Of a stretch of DNA of 64,000 nucleotides, positions 45,333 through 55,986 are shown one piece after another. The translations under genes were made by a program, and so were the position numbers. Positions within the stretch are counted from its first letter, which is position 1. The number at the start of each line of letters is the position of its first letter. The stretch is from Salvelinus alpinus. Taxonomy: Eukaryota > Chordata > Actinopteri > Salmoniformes > Salmonidae. The DNA lies in NCBI RefSeq assembly GCF_045679555.1, contig NC_092098.1, positions 16,444,538 to 16,508,537 of the forward strand. The letters run 5' to 3'. The notes beneath the pieces were generated by a model. That model made no database searches. It had not been told where the DNA came from and saw only the letters and a list, made by a program, of their open reading frames with translations.

Positions 45333-47159
45333 AGAGAGGTGCATTCCATATGGCTTAGTCTGACGGTAAGAAGCACGCTCTCTCCTCTCACCTGTGATAA
45401 CACTTCCTGGTCACCTGTAGACATGTGACCAATGACCTATAACCAACATAGAGATGGAAAGAGGTCTCAACTTTGTATCTGTGCCATGGCGACTGTGACA
45501 GCATGGGAAGCGCCATTGGAGCTATCTCCAGGGTCTTCACTAGTTACCACAGCCACAAATTATGTCTAAACCCTCTTTCTAAAATGTATCTTTTTAAAAT
45601 CTGATTTTAAACCAAACCCTAACCTTAACCGTAACCACACAACTAACCTTATGCCTAACCCCAACCTTAAATTAAGACCAAAAAGCTCATTTTAGTCTTG
45701 ATTCATTTTTACGATATAGACTTTGTGGCTTTGGTAACGAGTGACAACCATTTTAAAGTAGTCCGATTCTTCTTCTTTTGTGTTTGAAAGAAGTTTAAAG
45801 CTAATATTGGTGCAGTGCTGGAGTCCTGAACCAGATCATACGTGTCATTCATTTATTGTGGCCACTAGATGGCGGTGATATAGCTTAAAGCCATTTACAA
45901 ATCATAGCAAGACATTGCTCTGATCATTGTCTGATTGCTCCCAACTAATTACTGTATATGTGAATGGACAAAGCCATTGATCACGTGACACCATTCATTC
46001 CTATATGAAGACTCAATAGCGCATTGAAGCCAAATTAAGTCGGTTATGATGGCGTCTCATAGAGACAACATGCACAGTTTGAACTACACCAGAAAGTGAC
46101 GTTGCAGGCTAGCTCAGTGCTGCCCCCTCTCACTTCTTCTTTATGAGATTTTTTTTTTAATCAGTTCAAAGACATAGATCTGGAGTATTAGAAACTATTA
46201 TTAGTACCATGATTGTCTTCAAAAACGTCTTTATCTCTTGAGAGGGGGCAGTCGTTCTCCCCTCCTCCCAACCCATTGTAATCCCAACCCATTGTAATCT
46301 CAACCCATTGTAATCCCAACCCATTGTAATCCCAACCCATTGTAGTCCCCACCCATTGTAATCCCAACCCACTGTAATCCCAACCCATTGTAGTCCCCAC
46401 CCAGTTGACTACTGTGCTGCATGGCTATATCCATGCAAAAATGGGTCATATCCAAGTTGATATCTCTATGCAATAAACCCCCTCCCTGACACCCAAAAGT
46501 GCTCGTTACATTTTGAATGCTTAGCAGTACAGAAAATGGTCCAATTCACACACTTATCAAGAGAACATTCCTCGTCATCCCTACTGCCTCTGATCTGGCA
46601 GACTCACTAAACACAAAGTGTTGGAGAGTGACCGTGGCTATCTGTAAATTTAAAAAAAACAAGAGAATTGTACCATCTGGTTTGCTTAATATAAGGATTT
46701 TTAAATTATTCATACTTCTACTTTTGATACTTAGGTATATTTAAAACCAAATACATTTAGAATTTTACTCAAGTAGTATTTTACTGGGTGCCTTTCACTT
46801 TTACATGAGTCATTTTTTATTAAGGTATCTTTACTTTAACTCAAGTATGAGAATTGAGTACTTTTTCCTCCACTGCCATTTTATACATATAAATTGGATT
46901 ACATATTCAGCAAATTACCAGCAGAGGGAGTTCCATTTGAATCCATTTTCCCATTCACTGTGTTGGTGGTGCTCAAAACATTTATCATAACTTCAGAAGT
47001 AGCAGAGAGCCCACACTGGAAATGTGATGTACTTGTAGAGTATATTGGACTCAACATTGTAGTGTCTTAAAGAAGGCCTGGGTAAGACCAAAATGTTTTA
47101 AATTCCCCAACTTTATTAAATAATTTTTTAATAATACTTTTGGATGCAGACTTCAAAGG
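45333..47159. other. Old repeats, no gene recognised
   Basis: Contains a decayed CCTAACCTTAACC-type stretch (45608-45670), the 16-bp minisatellite at 46262-46402, and at 46730-46880 a repeat ending GTACTTTTTCCTCCACTGCC, which resembles hAT-like termini. No exon supported. Confidence -1.
46262..46402. repeat. 16-bp minisatellite
   Basis: Eight to nine copies of CCCAACCCATTGTAAT with minor variants (TCTCAACCC, AGTCCCCACCC). The Gly/Trp/Asp-rich minus-strand frames here are products of the repeat. Confidence -1.
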
Positions 47160-47161
47160 TA

Positions 47162-48589
47162 CAGTTGAAGTCGGAAGTTTACATACACTAAGTTGACTGT
47201 GCCTTTAAACAGCTTGGAAAATTCCAGAAAATTATGTCATGGCTTTAGAAGCTTCTGATAGGCAAATGGACATCATTTGAGTCAATTGGAGGTGTACCTG
47301 TTGATATATTTCAAGGCCTACCTTCAAACTCAGTGCCTCTTTGCTTGACATCATGGGAAAATCGAAATAAACCTCCAAATCAAAGTAGACCTCCATAAGT
47401 CTGGTTCATCCTTGGGAGCAATTTCCAAACGCCTGAAGGTACCACGTTCATCTGTACAAACAATAGTATGCAAGTATAAACACCATGGGACCACGCAGCC
47501 GTCATACCGCTCAGGAAGGAGACGCGTTCTGTCTCCTAGAGATGAACGTACTTTGGTGCAAAAAGTGCAAATCAATCCCAGAACAACAGCAAAGGACCTT
47601 GTGAAGATGCTGGAGGAAACAGGTACAAAAGTATCTATATCCACCGTAAAACAGTCCTATATCGACATAACCTGAAAGGCCGCTCAGCATGGAAGAAGCC
47701 ACTGCTCCAAAACCGCCATAAAAAAGCCAGACTACGGTTTGCAACTGCACATGGGGACAAATATCGTAATTTCTGGAGAAATGTCCTCTGGTCTGATAAA
47801 AGAAAAATAGAACTGTTTGACCATAATGTCCAGCGTTATGTTTGGAGGAAAAAGGGGGAGGCTTGCAAGCCGAAGAACACCATCCCAACTGTGAAGCACG
47901 GGGTGGCAGCATCATGTTGTGGGGGTGCTTTGCTGCAGGAGGGACTGGTGCCCTTCACAAAATAGATGGCATCGTGAGGATGGAAAATTATGTGGATACA
48001 TTGAAGCAACATCTCAAGACATCCGTCAGGAAGTTAAAGCTTGGTCGCAAATGGGTCTTCCAAATGGACAATCACCCCAAGCATACTTCCAAAGTTGTGG
48101 CAAAATGGCTTAAGGACAACAAAGTCAAGGTATTGGAGTGGCCATCACAAAGCCCTGACCTCAATCCTATAGAAAATATGTGGGCAGAACTGTAAAAGTG
48201 TGTGCAAGCAAGGAGGCCTACAAACCTGACTCAGTTACACAGGCTCTGTCAGGAGGAATGGGCCAAAATTCACCCAATTGATTGTGGGAAGCTTGTGGAG
48301 GACTACCCGAAACGTTTGACCCAAGTTAAACAATTGAAAGGTAATGCTACCAAATACTAATTGAGTGTATGTAAACCTCTGACCCACTGGGAATGCGATG
48401 AAAGAAATAAAAGCTGAAATAAATAATTCTCTCTACAATTTTTCTGACATTTCACATTCTTAAAATGAAGTGGTGATCCTAACTGACCTAAAACAGGGAA
48501 TGTTTACTAGGATTAAATGTCATGAATTGTGAAAAAAATCGTTTTAAAAGTATTTGGCTAAGGTGTATGTAAACTTCCGACTTCAACTG
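47162..48589 (+). mobile_element. Sleeping Beauty-family Tc1 element, copy 1
   Basis: Both outer termini are present: CAGTTGAAGTCGGAAGTTTA at 47162 and its inverse ending at 48589, each next to TA (47160-47161, 48590-48591). The right end shows the inner and outer direct repeats of an IR/DR structure (GTGTATGTAAACCTCTGAC at about 48365; GTGTATGTAAACTTCCGAC at about 48563). The left end has only one: the outer repeat runs straight into TAAGTTGACTGTGCC. The synthetic Sleeping Beauty transposon was reconstructed from decayed salmonid elements of this family. Confidence -1.
47353..48360 (+). pseudogene. Sleeping Beauty-type transposase, broken copy 1
   Basis: ATG at 47353 (MGKSK then stop) to TAA at 48360 (GNATKY end). 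Recognisable blocks: [20 protein letters not shown] (DNA-binding helix), GRRRVLSPRDERTLVQKVQI, KMLEETGTKVSISTVK, WSDKRKIELFD (first Asp), FQMDNHPKHTSKVVAKW (second Asp at 48067-48069 kept), [14 protein letters not shown] (Glu kept). An early stop and several frameshifts separate them, so no functional protein is made. Confidence -1.
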
Positions 48590-49657
48590 TATGCCAAACG
48601 TCATTCCCCAAATAACCTTTCTATGGATTTAATTTCAGGAAGCTTCAAAACATTATAACACAACGTGCACAAACTGGTTGAATCAACCAAGTCTCGACGT
48701 AATTTGCCAATGTATTCTGAATTCGAATCTACATTGAAAATACATTTGATTTGAAAAAAGTAATCAACTGTTGTTTTGAGCATGACATTTCAACCACAGG
48801 ATTGTCATCATGGTAACTACATGACAAACCCTGTATAAAAATATGAATTTGTACCTTTAAAACAACAGCAGATTTTCAAAGTTACTGTATAACCACTATC
48901 AGAAAAAAAAACAATAGGCTGGGCATCATCTCCTACTGGAGAATGTATCTATGTAAAGCTACCTTTTGGTCTTTCATCCAGGTACTATAGCTGCTCTTAG
49001 CAACGTGGGTGTATTTACATACTCTAGTGTTACTTTCAATTGTTTGGGTTGCACAAAAACAGTGCGCGGGAAGGCAGACGATAAATACAATTCCATTTCT
49101 ACCTACAGTGCTGGTGGGCAGGACATTTGGTTGTTATTGCAGGGGGACTTTGAGACCAAATCTGTTAAGAATCGTATTATTAAACAGACTTGTAGGGGAA
49201 GTTTATTTTGACATGAGGTAAGCAGAGAGGAAGTGGGTTAATTAAAATTAATTAAAAATGAAAAGCTGAAATGTCTTGAATCAATAAGTATTCAACCCCT
49301 TTTATGGCAAGTCTAAATAAGTTCAGGAGTAAAACTTTGCTTATCAAGTAACATAATAAGTTGCATGGACTCCCACTGTTTAACATGATTTTTGAATGAC
49401 TACCTTATCTCTGTACCCCACGCATACAATTATCTGTAAGGTCCTTCAATCGAGCAGTGAATTTCAAACACAGATTCAACCACAAAGACCAAGGAAGTTT
49501 TCCAATGCTTTGCAAAGAAGGGCACCTATTGGTAGATGGGTAAAATAAAAAATCTGACATTCAATATCCCTTTGAGCATGGTGAAGTTATTAATTACACA
49601 TTGGATAGTGTATCAATACACTCAGTCACTACAAAGATACAGGTGTCCTTCCTTGCA

Positions 49658-51440
49658 GACAAGCTAAATGACTTCTATGCGCGCTTTGAGGCAAGCAACA
49701 CTGAAGCATGCACGAGAGCACCAGCTGTTCCGGACAACTGTGTGATCACGCTCTCCGTAGCCGATGTGAGTAAGACCTTTAAACAGGTCAACATTCACAA
49801 AGCCGTAGGGCCAGACGGATTACCAGAACGTGTACTCAGAGCATGCGCTGACCAACTGGCAAGAGTCTTCACTGACATTTTTAACCTGTCCCTGACCGAG
49901 TATGTAATACCTACATGTTTCAAGCAGACCACCATAGTCCCTGTGACCAAGAACGCTAAGGTAACCTGCCTAAATGACTCCTGACCCGTAGAACTCACAT
50001 CTGTAGCCATTAAGTGCTTTGAAAGGCTGGTCATGGCTCACATCAACACCATCATCCCAGAAACCCTAGACCCACTCCAATTTGCATAACAACAGATCCA
50101 CAGATGACGCAATCTCTATTGCATCATCCCACCTGAACAAAAGGAACACCTACGTGAGAATGCTATTCATTGACTACAGCTCAGCGTTCAACACCATAGT
50201 GCCCACAAAGCTCATCACTAAGCTAAGGACCCTGAGACTAAACACCTCCCTCTGCAACTGGATCCTGGACTTCCTGATGGGCCGCCCCCAGGTGGTAAGG
50301 GTAGGCAAAAACACATCTGCCACGCTGATCCTCAACAAAGGGGCCCCTCAGGGGTGTGTGCTTAGTCCCCTCCTGTATTCCCTGTTCACCCACTACTACG
50401 TAGCCAACCACGACTCCAACACCATCATTAAGTTTGCTGACAACACAATGGTGGTAGGTCTGATCACCGACAACGATGAGATAGCCTATAGGGAGGAGGT
50501 CAGAGACCTGGCGGTGTGGTGCCAGGACAACAACCTCTTCTTCAACGTGATCAAGACAAATGATCTGATCGTGGACTACAGGAAAAGGAGGGCCGAGCAC
50601 GCCCCCATTCACATCGACAGGGCTGTAGTGGAGCAGGTCGAGAGCTTCAAGCTCATTGGTGTCCACATCACCAACAAACTATCATGGTCCAAACACACCA
50701 ACACAGTCATGAAGAGGGCAAGAGGGCCTATTTCCCCTCAGGAGACTGAAAAGATTTGGCATGGGTCCTCAGATCCTCAAAGTTCTACAGCTGCACCATC
50801 GAGAGCATCCTGGCTGGTTGCATCATCGCCTGGTATGGCAACTGCTCAGCATTCAACAGCAAGGCGCTACAGAGGGTAGTGCGTACGGCCCAGTACATCA
50901 CTGGGGCCAAGCTTCCTGCCATCCAGGACCTCTATATCAGGCGGTGTCAAAGACTCCAGTCACCCTAGTCATAGACTTATCTCTGCTACCGCACGGCCAG
51001 TGGTACCAGAGCGCCATGTCAAGGTCCAAAAGGCTCCTTTAACAACTTATACCCCAAGCCATAAGACTGCTGAACAGTTAATCAAATGGCTACCTGGACT
51101 ATTTTCCATTGACCCCACCTCTTTTTTTAAGCTGCTGCTACTCAGTTTATTATCTATACATAGTCACTTTACCCCTACCTGCATGTACATATTACCTCAA
51201 TTTCCTTGACTAACCTGTACCCTCATACATTGACTCGATACCGGTAACCCTGTGTATAGTCTCGTTATTGTTATTTTATTGTGTTACCTTTATTTTTTTA
51301 CTTTAGTTAATTTAGTTCATATTTTCGTAACTCTTATTTTTCTTAAAACTACACGTTTGGTTAAGGGCTTGTAAGTAAGCATTTCACGGTAAGTCTACAC
51401 TTGTTGTATTCGGCACAAAATAAAATTGTATTTAATTTGA
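49658..51440 (+). mobile_element. LINE copy with most of reverse transcriptase
   Basis: Same family as 5030-7370, starting ADKLNDFYARFEASNTEAC. RT pieces: 49658-49984 ([32 protein letters not shown]; stop) and 50082-50879 ([83 protein letters not shown]). The catalytic FADD box reads FADN, so the second metal-binding Asp is lost. 3' UTR 50960-51440 ends at AATAAAATTGTATTTAATTT. Dead copy. Confidence -1.
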
Positions 51441-51945
51441 ATATCCATTGAGCACAAATGTATTGCTCTGACAATGTTCAATGTCAGATTAGTTAACAAG
51501 TCTGTGCTGAAAACAGAAATTAACAATTATTTCTGGAACATAACCTCCAGGCAGGGATGTATTCTAGTAGACCATCTAAATGTGAAAGAGTCACTGCTCG
51601 GGCAGCTCCAAAATTATGCTATGGTATAGGCTATAACTAGAGGCATTTCACAGCTGGTACTTACAGGGCATAGGTGGAGAAAGAAAAAACTCCTGAGGCT
51701 AACCTATATGAAATGAATACTTGGGGTAGCCTTTTAAAATACTCTAGGGGAGATTGGGTCATATAGGAGAAGGTCATTGTTGCCATTCTCTAGCTCATTG
51801 CCATACTACCCTGCTGCCAACATCATTGGGATCCATGAGTGAATGAGGGCTCCAGAAGGGAGAGGTGTTTAGCGTGAGTTATATGGATGCAGAAGCCAGT
51901 GTCACAAAGCCTTTCTGTCAGGAACAAGGCAGCCAGTGACACATC
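51441..51945 (+). repeat. Non-LINE segment duplicated in inverted form at 58157-58648
   Basis: About 500 bp that follows the LINE end directly (CATTGAGCACAAATGTATTG...GTCAGGAACAAGGCAGCC) and is the inverse of 58157-58648 with only scattered differences. The similarity continues through the LINE tail (51366-51440 and 58648-58736). It has no coding frame. Then comes an A/T-rich run TTTTATTTTATTTCATTTT (about 51958-51976) and the Tc1 resumes. Confidence -1.
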
Positions 51946-53480
51946 ACATCTCTTACATTTTATTTTATTTCATTTTAACTGAGTTGCTGGAGAGGGAGGA
52001 AACCGCTCAGGGATTTCACCATGAGGCCCACGTGACTTTAAAACAGTTACAGAGTTTAATGGCTGTGATAGGAGAAAACTGAGGCTGGATCAACAACATA
52101 GTTACTCCACAATACTAGCCTAATTGACAGAGTGAAAAGAAGGAAGCCTGTACAAAACATGCATCCTGTTTGCAACAAGGCACTAAAGTAATGCTACAAC
52201 AAATGTGTCAAAGCAATTAACGTTTTGTCCTGAATACAAAGTGTTATCTTTTGGGCAAATCCAATACAACACATTACTGAGGACAACTCTCCATATTTTC
52301 AAGCATAGTGGTGGCTGCATCATATTATGGGTATGCTTGTAATTGTTCAGGATTGGGAAGATTTTCAGGATACAAAAATTAACAAAATGGAGCGAAGCAC
52401 AGGCAAAATCCTAGAAAAAAAACGGTTTCAGTCTGCTCTCCACCAGACACTGGGAGATGAATTCAACTTTCAGCAGGACAATAATCTAAAACACAAGGCC
52501 AAATCTGCACTGGAATTGCTTGCCAAGAAGACAGTGAATGTTCCTGAGTGGCCGAGTTACAGTTTTGACTTAAATCTGCTTGGAAATCTAAGGCAAGACC
52601 TGAAAATTATTGTCTAGCAATTATCAACAAACAATTTGACAGTGGTTGAAGAATTTTGAAAAGAATAATGGGCAAATGTTGCACAATCCAGGTGTGGAAA
52701 GCTCTTCAGACGTGCCCAGAAAGACTCACAGCTGTAATCACAGCCAAATGGTGATTCTAACATGTGTCAACTCAGAGGGTTGAATACTTATATAATCAAG
52801 ATATATTAATGTTAAATTTTTCACAACTGTTGTACTAATGTTAGAATGTTTCTTCCACTTTGACATTACAGAGAATTTTGTGTAAATCGTTGACCCAAAA
52901 AAATGACTATTTACTCCATTCTAATCCCACTTTGTAATACCACGAAAAAGTGGAAAAAGTCACAGGGTGTGAATACTTTCTGAAGGCACTGTAAATACAC
53001 CTGCGTTGCTAAAAGCTGCTACCACTCAGGGTTTAATTCCAGTTTGTCTACAAATTAATAATTTATATTGGATTTATGTCTCCATCTCAACCATAAATCA
53101 AAGTTAAAGAATGGGACTAAATCAAATCAAACTTAATTTAAAGTGCATTTAAAGTTTGAAATTATTTAGTCGTATTATTTTACTTCGATTTTTGGTTGAG
53201 ATGGAAATGTGAGTTGCAATAAGACTAGAAAAATGCTCTATTAATGCTATCTGCAAACAACAAACTAGAATAAGATTTCCCTAATTATGAAACTGTATTC
53301 TTTCAATAAATAGTCTAGTGCTTCCATAGATATAACGAGTTTCAGCAAAAAGTATTATCATGGTGCTTTTATTTATAGTGTAATTGAATTGGAGGTGAAC
53401 ATTTTCCTCAATGATCAGTCAAACTTAATGATCAGCTAACGTTAGCTCCCTGTATCCCAACATGCGACATGATGCGATCA

Positions 53481-53640
53481 GCGGTAGCTAGCTTAGTGGT
53501 TAGAGCGTTGGGCCAGGTTACTGGATCGAATCCCGGAGATGACGAGGCAAACATCTGTCGTTCTGCCCACGGTTCCCTGGTAGGCCGTCATTGTAAATAA
53601 GAATTTGTTCTTAACTGACTTGCCTGGTTAAAATATTTAA
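53481..53640 (+). mobile_element. HpaI-type tRNA SINE, copy 1
   Basis: tRNA-like head (TAGTGGTTAGAGCGTTGGGC; B-box-like GGATCGAATCC), short body, and tail GTAAATAAGAATTTGTTCTT + AACTGACTTGCCTGGTTAAA shared with the LINE tail at 20597. Lies upstream of the vezf1 5' region. Confidence -1.
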
Positions 53641-54263
53641 AGTGTTTTTATCAAAAGCAATTACTTGTGCATGTGAGAACATAGAATCATACTCATTGCA
53701 TGCTTAATATGGCCTAGGCTACGTCACTTTTGTTTTGAGCAGACTTCGCCATGGGCTTTGAACGGGGCATCTGGCTCATGCCCGGGAGGTAGCCCGGTTC
53801 AAAAACTAATGCAACCCGTAGTCTGACGACTCACGCTTAAATTATTCCGCTGCTTTGCCGTTCGCTACATACTTTCATTGCCGAGAATAAACTAACGTCC
53901 GTGGGTGTAGCGTAGCGTTTGGCCGGAGCAAGGTGTTTGTGTAACAGGCAAGGTAACCCGTACCAGTTAATCGAATACTCTCACTGATCAACTCTACCAT
54001 TTATTAACCCCCCCCCCCCCCCACGTAGTTATATATTCTATTTGATATATGTTGGATATTCATTCTATATAAGTACAATTTATGTCAAACCTTTGTTGTG
54101 CTAAAAATAAGTGATACACTTTGATATGACAACTACAGTACTACCCCCCCCCAAATGCTTTAGAAGTGGAACAGTCCAAGGGTTACAGGAAGTTGTAGCA
54201 GCTGCCATGTTTGGCTGCTTTGTTCAGGTTTCTTGAAGGTTTCCTGCAGATTTTTGTGTTGCA
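53641..54263 (+). promoter_or_regulatory. Probable vezf1 promoter and 5' UTR
   Basis: Repeat-poor, with more CpG than its surroundings (CTTCGCC, GAACGGGGC, GCCCGGGAGG, CGTCCGTGGG, GTAGCGTAGCG, TGGCCGGAGC at 53745-53935). No TATA box obvious. It directly precedes the ATG micro-exon, and the CpG content is what one expects of a widely expressed transcription factor. A 16-bp poly-C run at 54007-54022 interrupts it. The transcription start cannot be placed. Confidence -1.
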
Positions 54264-54296
54264 ATGGAACCGAGCTGGAGTACATTTCTATTTCAA
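54264..54296 (+). CDS. vezf1: VEZF1-like zinc-finger factor, first coding exon
   Basis: ATG at 54264 in a good context (G at -3, G at +4) encodes MEPSWSTFLFQ and is followed at once by a consensus donor GTAAGT (54297-54302), phase 0. Vertebrate VEZF1, a nuclear C2H2 zinc-finger DNA-binding protein with roles in endothelial gene expression and chromatin boundaries, starts with a similar short first exon (recalled as MEANWTAFLFQ). The match is 7 of 11 with identical FLFQ at the exon end. The zinc-finger exons are not in 54.3-64 kb, so intron 1 exceeds 9.7 kb, or this is a non-functional remnant. The short length makes chance a real alternative; placement after a CpG-rich region favours a real exon. 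Fish have vezf1a and vezf1b, not distinguishable here. Confidence -1.
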
Positions 54297-55984
54297 GTAA
54301 GTACATTTTGATACCCGAAAAGTACGATAATTAACGGAATAACTGTAGCAAACTCAAGACATTCACGGTTTGACGTTTTTCAAATGTGTAATTTTAAGTA
54401 AAGCTACCCAAGCAAAACAATGGTAAATAACATCCAGGCTTCCAGCTGTGAGGTAGCTAGGGCATGACGCTAAGAAAAATCAGTTATTTTCGCTTTCATT
54501 TTTTTGTATTACTATGATGGTAAACATGTTTTTAGCTTAAATAAGAATTAAGTTATTTAGATAATTAAGTTAGCTTGTTAGATCAAAACCGGCAAACATG
54601 AGGGATCACTCGCAGACTCCAAGAACGCCACCGTTACGAGCCAGCCAGTCTGAGTCTCTTGTTTTTTTGTTATTGGCCGGAACCATTGATGCGTTTTTTT
54701 GCTGTCTGATGGTGGGAATTTACTTTATAAACAACGTCTCGCTAGCCAATTAGTCTCCTAAAATAATCGTCCAGAGATCACTCGAAAACGAAAAATACTT
54801 TACCGATTGACGTTTACTTCCTTACTATTTCGCTAGTCAGCGTTTAACTTTTTCCTTACCTCCTCAAGTCGAAATAGAGCCAGCTAGTTAACTAACTAGC
54901 TTAGCTAACCAAACATTGTGACTGCGGGTAGAGAGAGAATTCAAACTATGCACGCATGAAAGCAGTGTTTTTGCCACATTTATTTCAGTGTGCGACATCC
55001 TGATTCGGTGATGGAGATTTCAATCTATAACGTTACTATATACAAATCTCCGATATAGCTAGACGAACTAACGTTAGAAGTTTAACTAAATTGTTCAACA
55101 TGGGTAACTGGTCACATTTGTCTATTTTTGTCTTTGGTCTGCATTCAAGCAAATTACGTTTCTTACCAGTTTCCATTACTAGTCTACATCATACTCGCTG
55201 CACCAACTTGTATCGTATTTGGTTTATCATAAAATAGGACATATTTCTACTAGCCCATGTGTGCATTAAGTCAAATGTTGTCCCCTGTTTACTTTATACA
55301 GCTACAGCGTGTTTTGGCAAGAAGATATAAACACAGGCATAGCCGACAACTGTGGTAGTTAGGGGGTAAAAAATAGATAGTGACATCGGGATATTATTTT
55401 TGATGATTGTCAAAACTATTGGATATTTCGCAATATAATTGTTGCGCTAGTTTGCTGTGCCTGCACCAAAATTCCAGTTTTTTTCCTTCATAACTTTTTC
55501 TCTATCTTCTATTTAAATAGGGAGCAAATGTGTCTTCAGCACTTATTTTGGTGACTGATAAACTTGTTTTCTAATGGCTCTCTTGTCCCTCTGCAATATG
55601 TTTGGAACATGGAATTGCAATAAATTCAGTGTCAAATCGTGATACATATCGTATCGGCACTGAAGTATTGTGATATCGTTTAGTGAGGTCAGTGACGTAG
55701 CAGCCCTAATATGTGGTGGAATGAATCGATTTTGATTAGCGATTTAGATTAGTGCTTGTTTTTCAACAAATTAATGCCAAGGAAACATAGTCTCGGGTGT
55801 TATACATTAGCTGGCTTCTTGTGTTTTGTCTGATTGGATCCTTGAGGAGAGTTGTGGCAAGCTCCACAACAACAAAACTATTCAACCCATTAGGCCTACA
55901 CAGATATGGGCCTACAATGTGGCATTTCAAGTAATGGTGTTCAAACTGCTTTCAACCTGAATATAACATTCCAGATGGCTGATG
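54297..55984. other. vezf1 intron 1, first part
   Basis: No exon recognised. 55380-55470 and 55615-55710 (ATCGTGATACATATCGTATC) look like an old repeat. Otherwise low-copy-looking sequence with GCTAGC-type motifs. Confidence -1.
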
Positions 55985-55986
55985 TA

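Larger units (their letters stand above)
49235..52991 (+). mobile_element. Tc1-like element split by a LINE-containing insertion
   Basis: Same family as 21404-22307. The left end is eroded (starts AAAAGCTGAAATGTCTTGAA); the right end is CTTTCTGAAGGCACTG at 52991 followed by TA. Halves 49235-49655 and 51976-52991 join when compared with 21404-22307 (TCCTTC | ACTCAGTTGC). Plus-strand transposase remnant 52327-52617: FNFQQDNNLKHKAKSALELL (catalytic Asp region) and VPEWPSYSFDLNLLGNL, in which the usual [11 protein letters not shown] Glu motif is lost. Confidence -1.
48600..53245. mobile_element. Second large copy of the 3889-8001 TIR family, interrupted
   Basis: 48630-48960 resembles 3900-4190 (CACAAACTGGTTGAATC, ATTTCAACCACAGGATT, CTCCTACTGGAGA) and 53030-53245 resembles 4785-4990 (TTAATTCCAGTTTGTCTAC, TTTTGGTTGAGATGGAAA). 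Between them lies a Tc1 element with a LINE inside it. Outer boundaries are eroded. Confidence -1.

Noticed and set aside
45608-45670. Interstitial telomere (CCTAACC-like) array
   Set aside because: The units are irregular (CCTAACCTTAACCGTAACC) with no true TTAGGG periodicity. It is a common degenerate fish repeat.
46166-46400. Gly/Trp/Asp-rich repeat protein
   Set aside because: Translation of the 16-bp minisatellite in two frames.
50238-50666. Minus-strand 142-codon frame
   Set aside because: Antisense of LINE reverse transcriptase, whose motifs read clearly on the plus strand.
54007-54022. Homopolymer runs (poly-C here, poly-G near 56930, poly-C at 34198) as functional elements
   Set aside because: Likely simple-sequence or sequencing/assembly length artefacts; no accompanying motif.
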